Below are positions 22,418 to 29,245 of a stretch of 40,770 nucleotides of DNA, piece by piece. The notes below the pieces were generated by a model. That model made no database searches. It was not told where the DNA came from and saw only the letters and a list, made by a program, of their open reading frames with translations. The stretch's first letter is position 1; every line of letters begins with the position of its first letter. This DNA is from SAR202 cluster bacterium (GTDB taxonomy: Bacteria > Chloroflexota > Dehalococcoidia > UBA6926 > VFHL01), in assembly GCA_009392005.1 (NCBI GenBank), contig VFHL01000009.1:1-40770 (forward strand), read 5' to 3'. Position numbers and translations under genes: made by a program.

Positions 22418-23242
22418 ATGTTAGCTTCAGTACCACCACAGGCGATTACAATAGGGATGAATCCAAGTATTGTCAGTGCTGGGCCTTTCCATTTGACGTG
22501 GCACGGATTTTTCACGTTTCTTGGTATACTCGTTGTTGTTTTAATCGCTGCTCGTCGCGCACGCGGATACGGCATATCTGAAGATATTGTTTCAAATGTT
22601 GCCATGACTGCGGTTGTTGGAGGGATCATCGGAGCGAGATTGTTCCATGTTTTGGATTGGTGGAGTTATTACATAACTAACCCTCTGCAAATGCTGAATC
22701 TTTTGAGTGGAGGCATTGCTCTCACTGGTGGGATTATTGGTGCGACGGTTGGCGCTGCTATATATATTAAATTCGCTAAAGTGCCCCTAGGAACTATCTT
22801 AGATATTGCCGCACCCGGGGCTCCTATCGGTCAAATGGTTGGGCGCATTGGGGACGTAATTAATGGAGAACATTTTGCTGTTTCCACAGATCTTCCTTGG
22901 GCATTTGTATATACTCATCCAGGTAGTCCGAGCTTTGGCTTGTTGCCACAGCATCCGGCGGTTGCTTATGAGATGATCTGGGATATTTTTATCGCGGGAA
23001 TTTTGTTCTGGTTGGTGGGCAAGGTACGTCCAACGGGGATGGTTTTTGTCTCTTACATTGCTCTGTACTCAATTGGACGGTTTTTCATTCAATTTCTTCG
23101 TCTTGACGCTGTTTATTTTGCGGGTCTCCAAGAAGCACACCTGTTGACAATGTCGTTGCTTGTTATTGCAATTCCATTGCTGATTATACGCGCTCGTCCC
23201 AGTCGTGCTGATGAAGATCCGTATGTGGACGACCGGCAATAA
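22418..23242 (+). CDS. lgt: Phosphatidylglycerol-prolipoprotein diacylglyceryl transferase
   Basis: The 274-residue polytopic membrane protein (about seven transmembrane segments) has the Lgt signature region APIGQMVGRIGDVINGEHFA, an upstream GARLFHVLDWWSYY, and HPAVAYEMIWD toward the C-terminus. It transfers diacylglycerol onto the lipobox cysteine of prelipoproteins. The usual GRIGNFINGE reads GRIGDVINGE here. The start at 22418 has a GAAGGGA site upstream. An internal ATG (MNPSIVSAGPF) at 22457 is possible. Its presence supports lipidation of exported proteins such as the SIMPL lipoprotein at 10.3 kb. Confidence 0.93.
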   Translation: MLASVPPQAITIGMNPSIVSAGPFHLTWHGFFTFLGILVVVLIAARRARGYGISEDIVSNVAMTAVVGGIIGARLFHVLDWWSYYITNPLQMLNLLSGGIALTGGIIGATVGAAIYIKFAKVPLGTILDIAAPGAPIGQMVGRIGDVINGEHFAVSTDLPWAFVYTHPGSPSFGLLPQHPAVAYEMIWDIFIAGILFWLVGKVRPTGMVFVSYIALYSIGRFFIQFLRLDAVYFAGLQEAHLLTMSLLVIAIPLLIIRARPSRADEDPYVDDRQ

Positions 23243-23293
23243 GAGCGTGGTAATCCTTTGTGTTGGTTTTTACAACGAAAGGAAATGTTTTGA

Positions 23294-24418
23294 TTAGGGT
23301 TGGTCCAATGCTTGTGACAAATCTTCAATAAGGTCATCAGGGTGTTCAAGGCCAACTGATAATCGCAGTAGATTGTCTGGCGTATGTGTCTCAGGACCTT
23401 CAATTGATGCACGATGTTCAATGTAACTGCTGGTTCCACCAAGAGATGTTGCCGCAGTGAAAAGAGTTGTTTTTGCCGCAACGGACATCGCTTTATTTTT
23501 TCCGCCACGGATTTGAATAGATAACATTCCTCCGAATGAATCCATTTGTTCAGTAGCTATTTGATAGCCATCGTGAGTTTCTAGACCTGGATAATGAACG
23601 GCCTCAATTTGAGGATGACTTGACAGATAGGTGGCTATTTTTTCTGCGTTCGCTGTGTGTGTTTGCATTCTTATAAAAAGTGTTTGTATTCCCCGTAAGA
23701 CGAGCCAGCAATCAAAGGGACTTGGTACTGATCCGATGGTTGACTGGAGATTGCTAATTCGGCCGAGAAGGTTATTGTGTTCTTTAACAATGATGGCACC
23801 TCCAAGAACATCGCTGTGTCCACTCAGGTATTTTGTTGTTGAGTGAATGATGGCATCGGCCCCGAGTGAGAACGGTTGTTGCAATGCGGGTGTCATCCAG
23901 GTGTTGTCTGATACACAGAGAGCATTGTTCGAATGAGCGAGTTCAGAAACTTTTCGGATATCAGTTATTTTCAGCAATGGATTTGAAGGGGATTCGGTCC
24001 AAAAAAGTTTTGTGTTTGGTCGTATGGAATTTTGCACTTCACCAATGTTTGTCATGTCAACGAAAGAGCACAATAAACCCCAAGGGGCCATGATTTCCTT
24101 AAAGATGGAGGCAGTTCCGTGATAAACATCGATTGGTGCGATGACGTGATCTCCCGGCTTAAGGGTATTTAATAAAGTGAATGTTGCAGCTGAACCGGAA
24201 GAAAATGCTCTCGCGGCGTCGCCTCCTTCAAGTTCTGCGAGCGAGGTTTCGAGCATCTCCCTATTTGGATTGCCTAAACGCGAGTAAATATATCCGGCCG
24301 GGTAACTACCATCGGCTTCACGCTCGAATGTGGTCGACATATGTATCGCCGGCTTTACCCCTTTGGTAGTTGGGTCACCGAGTGGAGTTGAATGAATTGC
24401 TTTTGTTTGAAATTTCAT
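23294..24418 (-). CDS. Trans-sulfuration PLP enzyme (cystathionine gamma-synthase/lyase family)
   Basis: The start is the ATG at 24418 (MKFQTKAIHS), whose GGAG site lies just upstream. The longer frame starting with TTG at 24433 would begin within that site. The 374-residue protein has YSRLGNPNR (45-53), FSSGSAATF, VSDNTWMTPALQQP and the PLP lysine K196 in HSTTKYLSGHSD, typical of the Cys/Met metabolism family. Whether it is cystathionine gamma-synthase, gamma-lyase or O-acetylhomoserine sulfhydrylase cannot be fixed from motifs alone. It converges on lgt (51-bp gap) and follows the enoyl-CoA hydratase gene. Confidence 0.9.
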   Translation of the reverse strand: MKFQTKAIHSTPLGDPTTKGVKPAIHMSTTFEREADGSYPAGYIYSRLGNPNREMLETSLAELEGGDAARAFSSGSAATFTLLNTLKPGDHVIAPIDVYHGTASIFKEIMAPWGLLCSFVDMTNIGEVQNSIRPNTKLFWTESPSNPLLKITDIRKVSELAHSNNALCVSDNTWMTPALQQPFSLGADAIIHSTTKYLSGHSDVLGGAIIVKEHNNLLGRISNLQSTIGSVPSPFDCWLVLRGIQTLFIRMQTHTANAEKIATYLSSHPQIEAVHYPGLETHDGYQIATEQMDSFGGMLSIQIRGGKNKAMSVAAKTTLFTAATSLGGTSSYIEHRASIEGPETHTPDNLLRLSVGLEHPDDLIEDLSQALDQP

Positions 24419-24477
24419 ATATGACTCCAACAATTAGTTCGTAGCAATGAATCCACGTTTGCTACTTCATTTAGAAT

Positions 24478-25323
24478 TTATCGTCCTTTAAATTTTGCAG
24501 GCCGTTTTTCAACAAATGCTCGTACACCTTCTTTATGATCGTCTGTTTGCCGCGCAAGATTTTGGGCGCGGGCTGCTTGAGTGAGATGTTCAGCTAAATC
24601 CTGTTGTTGCGCTTTATGGACAAGCATCTTTATGAGGGACATGGAGTAAGTAGGGCCTTCACCAAGTCGGATTGCTAGCTGCATCGTTTCCTCCATTAGC
24701 TCTTCGTGGGGTACAACTTTACTACAAAGCCCGAGCCGATAGCCGTCATTTCCATCGACGGCATCACCTGTATATTGAAGGAGTAAAGTGTTTGAGAGGC
24801 CAATCAATCGAGGTAATTGCCATGCGCTTCCATCTGCCGGTATCAATCCATTTCGTATAAATGCTTCAGCGAAGCGAGCGTTTTCTGATGCGATGCGGAT
24901 ATCGCATGAGAGCGCAACGCCGCAACCAAGACCGTAGGCGGCACCATTAACTGCCGCGATTGTCGGTTTTTCCAAATTCCATAATTTACGGACGATAGCG
25001 GGTCCTTTTGCTTCATGAACACTGTCTGCTTGATATGCGGGATCCAGTGATTCCCAAGGGCTCGGCCCTGCGTCAGTAGGACCATTGGCTTCACGTTCAC
25101 GCACTGCCCGGTCGAATCCTTTGACGTTAGCACCAGAACAGAATGCAGGATCTGCCCCGGTCAAAACCAAAACGCGCAAATCAGGATCCTCACTAAATCG
25201 GTCAATTTCTGATTCTAGTTCTTCACTCAATGGCCCTCCAAGAGCATTTCTCGTTTTTGGATCATCAAGAGTGATAACTAGTACACCTTTTGTTTCTTCA
25301 GAGTGTATATATTCAAGGGTCAT
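24478..25323 (-). CDS. Enoyl-CoA hydratase/isomerase (crotonase) family protein
   Basis: The 281-residue protein has the crotonase fold. Oxyanion-hole motifs are FCSGANVKGF (about 62-71) and AAVNGAAYGLGCGVALSCDIRIAS (about 125-148). The EAFIRNGLIPADGSAW segment that follows holds an aspartate where many hydratases have the second catalytic acid. A 25-residue polar insert (REREANGPTDAGPSPWES) follows the first motif. It acts on CoA thioesters, perhaps in fatty-acid or branched-chain catabolism. A strong AAAGGAGGTC site precedes the ATG at 25323. The promoter region shows a palindrome at 25361-25382. Substrate unresolved. Confidence 0.9.
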   Translation of the reverse strand: MTLEYIHSEETKGVLVITLDDPKTRNALGGPLSEELESEIDRFSEDPDLRVLVLTGADPAFCSGANVKGFDRAVREREANGPTDAGPSPWESLDPAYQADSVHEAKGPAIVRKLWNLEKPTIAAVNGAAYGLGCGVALSCDIRIASENARFAEAFIRNGLIPADGSAWQLPRLIGLSNTLLLQYTGDAVDGNDGYRLGLCSKVVPHEELMEETMQLAIRLGEGPTYSMSLIKMLVHKAQQQDLAEHLTQAARAQNLARQTDDHKEGVRAFVEKRPAKFKGR

Positions 25324-25360
25324 GACGACCTCCTTTGTGCTTTTGGGCGTTGTTTTATGA

Positions 25361-25398
25361 GTGGATGTATTATGGCATCCACCCTATATCCAAAACAA
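25361..25398 (-). promoter_or_regulatory. Promoter with overlapping palindrome (possible operator) for the enoyl-CoA hydratase
   Basis: On the minus strand TTGTTT (25398-25393) and CATAAT (25374-25369) are 18 bp apart. A perfect 7-bp inverted repeat, GTGGATG/CATCCAC (25361-25367 and 25376-25382), encloses the -10 element, as a repressor site would. Such short repeats are not rare by chance, so confidence is low. Confidence 0.35.
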
Positions 25399-25502
25399 GG
25401 AGTGATAGAGCCCTATTGTGTTAGGGTGGGGTGGGCAAAACTAATATTGGCAGAATGATTTTTAGGTGCTGCACTTCGCGTAGATATTTCTTGCTGAATC
25501 TA

Positions 25503-26627
25503 TCAACGCATTGGTGAATGCTCTTTCGCCATTGCGAGTACTGCATCTCGTGCTACTACACCGACGACTTTAGTGTTTTCAGTAACCGGGATGTATCCGA
25601 GACGATCGGTTTCCATTTTGTTGAGGATAAGATTCAAGCTATCTTGTGGTGCGGCAGTGAATACTTCCGTGTGATGCACCATTAGCTCGACAACACGAAG
25701 AGTGGATTGCTCTCCTGCAGAGAGTGCTTTTACGATCCGGACAGGAATAATGCCGACCCAATCGTCTCCATCGTAAACAAGGTAGCTTTTTTTCCCGTTG
25801 ATGAATTCGTCATCCTGCGCTAGATTTCTTACACTACCGCTTGATTGTACCTGTGGCCAATTTTGTTGAAGTGCATCACGTGCACTGAAGTCCTTTAACG
25901 CTTCGTTACGGATTGCGGCACTGCGGCTTTGCCCTGCTGCTCGTCGCAGAAACCATCCGACTAAGAAAAACCAGCCCGCGAGGCCGAACAAGCTAGGTTG
26001 TTGTAATACGAATAGAGCGATCCCAAAAATAATGCTAAATATACCGATGATTTGCCCTGCGGCGGTTGCTGCAAGGGTTCCTTTAAAATAATTTCCTGTT
26101 GCCCGCCACATAATCGCATGGAATACACGCCCGCCATCTAGTGGCAAGCCGGGCAACATGTTGATTACTCCTAGAAGTAAATTAAGGACCGCGAGCCAAA
26201 TAGCGATCAGACCTAATGATGATGATTGGGTGCCTAAAGGGCTGGCAAATAAGAAAAATGACATACTGAGCAAAATACTAGTTGCAGGCCCAGCTAATGC
26301 GATCAATGCTTCTGCCGAGGGGCGGTGATTTGTTGCCTCAATTGATGTTGATCCTCCAAATATGTGGAGAGTAACTGCGAGCACCTTTTGGTTGTTAGAA
26401 AGCGCAATTAAAGCATGAGCGAACTCATGGACAAATACAGATCCTATGAAAAACAGTGAGAATAAGCAGCCAGCAAAGTATCGTGCCCCGAATGCCACTT
26501 CAGGGAATGTTCGGGCCAATAATACTGATGACATGAAGTAGGTTGATAAGATGAACAACAATATCCAACTTCGACTTACGAAGATTGGTACGCCAGCAAT
26601 ACTTCCGACGCGTAATTGATTATTCGT
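25503..26627 (-). CDS. Site-2-type intramembrane metalloprotease (M50) with C-terminal CBS domains
   Basis: The frame extends upstream to an ACG at 26627, giving 374 residues starting (M)NNQLRVGSIAGVPIFVSRSW, which matches the conserved N-terminal hairpin of M50B proteases. AAGGAG lies 7 nt before the ACG. The first conventional codon, TTG at 26561, would remove 22 conserved residues. HEFAH (H67, E68, H71) and PGLPLDGGRV (D164) are the zinc ligands and catalytic glutamate. About six transmembrane segments and a tandem CBS region (about 265-365) follow. Such proteases cleave membrane proteins, often releasing regulators such as anti-sigma factors. The gene lies 14 bp after the SDR gene in the same orientation. 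Substrate unknown. Confidence 0.9.
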   Translation of the reverse strand, partial: TNNQLRVGSIAGVPIFVSRSWILLFILSTYFMSSVLLARTFPEVAFGARYFAGCLFSLFFIGSVFVHEFAHALIALSNNQKVLAVTLHIFGGSTSIEATNHRPSAEALIALAGPATSILLSMSFFLFASPLGTQSSSLGLIAIWLAVLNLLLGVINMLPGLPLDGGRVFHAIMWRATGNYFKGTLAATAAGQIIGIFSIIFGIALFVLQQPSLFGLAGWFFLVGWFLRRAAGQSRSAAIRNEALKDFSARDALQQNWPQVQSSGSVRNLAQDDEFINGKKSYLVYDGDDWVGIIPVRIVKALSAGEQSTLRVVELMVHHTEVFTAAPQDSLNLILNKMETDRLGYIPVTENTKVVGVVARDAVLAMAKEHSPMR

Positions 26628-26641
26628 GGCAGTTCTCCTTT

Positions 26642-27454
26642 TTAAGAATTGTCCTCTAAAGGAGGCAAATCATATTTTGACAGATCGGTGATACCTGCCT
26701 CCCGGAGAACTTCAATGTCTGATAGGCAGTGGCCCGTGTACGATTTCGGATCTTTACCAATAATTTCAGCGACGGCGTCAGCAAATCTCTGTGGATCTTG
26801 TGCACTCGGATCGATTCGGCCCATCGCGATCATCCCTTCGGTTCGCAGACGGCTACCATCTGGCCAAATTGTGTTAACTCCAATGCCGTATTCTTTGAAT
26901 TCCTCTGCCATGGTAAGCGAAAGTAATGTTGAAGCTTGTTTAGACAATCCATATGGCCCTCCAAAATAGCCTGACTGAACTCCGCTTTTCCCAATGTCGG
27001 GACTGAGCTTTGGAGATACGTTGACGATGTGTCCCTCGCCGGCTGTTTTCATTGAAGGTAGAACGGCTTTCACTAGGGATGCGAGTCCTCGGAAATTCAA
27101 ACCCATCAATATATCCCATCGTCGCAAGTCCGTTGCTTCGATGCCACCTGGGAAATTAGCGGCTGCCGGATGAATCAATATATCAATGCGTCCGAAGGCA
27201 TCCAGTGTTTTTTGGACCATCGAATCAACATCTTCATCTGCAGCGACATTGCATTTTACGGGAAGTGCTGTCCCTCCCTCTGTTTTAATCTCTTCTGCTG
27301 TTTGGATAATTGTTCCACCTATGCGTGGATGGGGTTCTTCGGTTCTTGCAGCAAGGGTAACGTTTGCACCAGAACGTGCGAACGTTTTGGCGATTGCTTT
27401 GCCGAGTCCACGACTACTACCGGTTACGATAGCGACTTTTCCATCCAGATCCAT
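26642..27454 (-). CDS. HSDL2-like short-chain dehydrogenase/reductase
   Basis: The 270-residue protein has the SDR nucleotide-binding TGSSRGLG (11-18) and the Y-x-x-x-K motif (YGLSK) with a serine earlier in NVSPKL. The ARTEEPHPRIGGTIIQTAEEI segment resembles hydroxysteroid-dehydrogenase-like protein 2 (HSDL2), a group linked to lipid metabolism. The usual NNAG structural motif reads HPAAAN. The ATG follows ACGGAGGTTGTT. It is upstream of the M50 protease by 14 bp, so they likely form one transcript. Real substrate unknown; a carbonyl-reducing or dehydrogenating role on lipid-derived substrates is inference. Confidence 0.88.
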   Translation of the reverse strand: MDLDGKVAIVTGSSRGLGKAIAKTFARSGANVTLAARTEEPHPRIGGTIIQTAEEIKTEGGTALPVKCNVAADEDVDSMVQKTLDAFGRIDILIHPAAANFPGGIEATDLRRWDILMGLNFRGLASLVKAVLPSMKTAGEGHIVNVSPKLSPDIGKSGVQSGYFGGPYGLSKQASTLLSLTMAEEFKEYGIGVNTIWPDGSRLRTEGMIAMGRIDPSAQDPQRFADAVAEIIGKDPKSYTGHCLSDIEVLREAGITDLSKYDLPPLEDNS

Positions 27455-27606
27455 AACAACCTCCGTAACAAATCAGATACAGATTAAACAAATTTTGTAA
27501 AGAACGAATTTCAACAGGATTTTGATTGTACCGTGTATCGTGATGATCTTAAAGGAACGAGTACATTCTTATTATATCCAATGATTTCAGTGTATTTACT
27601 TAGAGA

Positions 27607-28839
27607 TTAGGTAGTGTAAGCACCGTTGATGTGAACGTATTCCTCTGTTAGGTCGCAACCCCATGCGGTCGCATTGCCATCTCCTAATCCGAGTTGGACT
27701 CGAATGACGACTTCAGGTTTCTGCATTGCTGTAATTGCTGCGTCGCGGAAGAATGGAATTGGTTTGCCCGCTTCCATCATGCAGATATCATTCATAAAAA
27801 TACTCACTTTGTTTTCTGCAATATTAGCGCCACTTCGGCCAAGTGCCATGAGAACGCGTCCCCAGTTCGGATCATTCCCGTATATCGCAGCCTTCAAAAG
27901 TGGAGATGCAGTGATAGTGCGTGCCGCGATTCTAGCGTCGGGCAGTGATTGCGCTTGCTCGACTTGAACTTCTAAAAGTTTTGTAGCTCCTTCTCCGTCA
28001 CGCGCGATCATTTTGGCAAGAGCCTTGCACACTTCAAAAAGAGCATCGCTAAATTTTTCTCCGTTTGTCCCCCCATCAATAGGAGTGTTTTTTGCCAATC
28101 CATTCGCAAGAATTATCAGGGTATCATTTGTGCTCGTATCTCCGTCGACAGAAACCATATTAAAAGTTTGGTCTGCTGCTTCCTTTATAACAGATTTTAA
28201 GAAACCTGAATCAATGGCAAGATCGGTTGTAATGAATGAGAGCATTGTAGCCATATCAGGGTGAATCATTCCAACCCCTTTTGCAGCACCCGCAATCGTT
28301 CCTTTCACTCCCTCGATTTCGATCTCAACAGCAAATTCTTTCGGATGAGTATCAGTGGTCATCATGGCTTTTGCGAAGTCATGCCCTGAACTATCAAGGC
28401 TTATGGACTCAATCCCATTTTGAATAATTCCCATAGGTAGTTCTGCACCGATCACTCCAGTACTGGCGATGAGAATTTCGCTCCGTGAGAGATTTAGCTT
28501 GCTCGCTGCGATTGATGTCATCGCCCGTGCGTCAATCATCCCTTGATCGCCTACCCCCGCGTTGGCGCACCCGCTGTTAACGATGATTGCTCGTGGTTGC
28601 GCTTCTTCAAGATTTTCCCTGCTCAAATGAACCGGTGCTGCAGCGAATTTATTCTGTGTAAAAACGCCTGCTCCTACACACGGGGATTCGGATAATAATA
28701 TTGCTAAATCAAGCTTTTCGTTATCACCAAATGTCTTCATTCCCACGTAAGTAGCTCCCACCGAGAAACCCCGAGGCGATGCGACATTCCCTCCTTCAAG
28801 AGGTTTAATTGATTCGTTCGCGTGTTGTGAATGTGTCAT
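27607..28839 (-). CDS. argJ: Bifunctional ornithine acetyltransferase / N-acetylglutamate synthase
   Basis: The 410-residue protein has the ArgJ hallmarks: the Cys/Asn-containing VNSGCANAG segment (88-95), the ASTGVIG segment, and GMIHPDMATMLSF. In that last segment autoproteolysis before T198 creates the alpha and beta chains and the nucleophilic threonine. The SVDGDTSTNDT and NDPNWGRVLMALGRSGA segments further on are conserved. ArgJ recycles acetyl groups from N-acetylornithine to glutamate in arginine synthesis. Whether it also does the acetyl-CoA step (bifunctional) cannot be told. The ATG at 28839 has an AGGAAT site. A 151-bp gap separates it from the SDR gene. No other arg genes are in the window. 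Confidence 0.94.
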   Translation of the reverse strand: MTHSQHANESIKPLEGGNVASPRGFSVGATYVGMKTFGDNEKLDLAILLSESPCVGAGVFTQNKFAAAPVHLSRENLEEAQPRAIIVNSGCANAGVGDQGMIDARAMTSIAASKLNLSRSEILIASTGVIGAELPMGIIQNGIESISLDSSGHDFAKAMMTTDTHPKEFAVEIEIEGVKGTIAGAAKGVGMIHPDMATMLSFITTDLAIDSGFLKSVIKEAADQTFNMVSVDGDTSTNDTLIILANGLAKNTPIDGGTNGEKFSDALFEVCKALAKMIARDGEGATKLLEVQVEQAQSLPDARIAARTITASPLLKAAIYGNDPNWGRVLMALGRSGANIAENKVSIFMNDICMMEAGKPIPFFRDAAITAMQKPEVVIRVQLGLGDGNATAWGCDLTEEYVHINGAYTT

Positions 28840-29245
28840 GAATATTCCTCAACGTTATGAACAGAAATTTCCACCAGCGTGTCAATTATACGCGTGCTAG
28901 CCAATTTGTTCTTATAATAATCCCTGGGTTTTATCAAAATATAGGACGAATGGCTGAGTTGAACACTTACCACGCCCTATAAAGCGTTAAGAATCACATC
29001 GGGAGGGTTTAAGCCCCGTTACAGGTAATGTACGGAGCACAACAGTTCAGGGGTTCAATGTTTATGATAGTTAAATTTCCTTCTCGCTATGTCTCAATGT
29101 CTGACTAGTACTTATCTTCAACTCAAGGCATACTATGTTATGAGGAACATAATACCGTTAGTATGTGTGCTATTGAGGTTAGAATGCCTCATATAATTAC
29201 CGGTATTGCTCATCGTTCGAGGATTTGTACATCAGGAGGTCAGAG
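28840..29245. other. Divergent argJ-acnA intergenic region without a gene
   Basis: This 406-bp region lies between the starts of argJ and acnA. No ORF with coding character was found. It holds two hairpins: CCGT(T)ACA/TGTACGG (about 29017-29037) and TATGTT/AACATA (29134-29151). A minus-strand TATAAT (28890-28885) could serve argJ and a plus-strand TATAAT (29192-29197) could serve acnA, both with poor -35 elements. No known riboswitch or complete tRNA was recognised. It may hold regulatory or small RNA elements, but none is proven. Confidence 0.5.
29192..29197 (+). promoter_or_regulatory. Possible -10 element of acnA
   Basis: TATAAT at 29192-29197, about 49 nt before the acnA ATG, would start transcription near 29204. 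The best -35 candidates at 16-18 bp are poor. Confidence 0.4.

Noticed and set aside
24441-24465. Hairpin GTAGCAA/TTGCTAC between the enoyl-CoA hydratase and trans-sulfuration genes as a terminator
   Set aside because: No T-tract follows it on the minus strand and 7-bp repeats are common by chance.
28945-29065. Class II tRNA-like stretch (ATGGCTGAGTTG... and GGGGTTCAATG)
   Set aside because: No acceptor or T stem can be paired; the resemblance is limited to short words.
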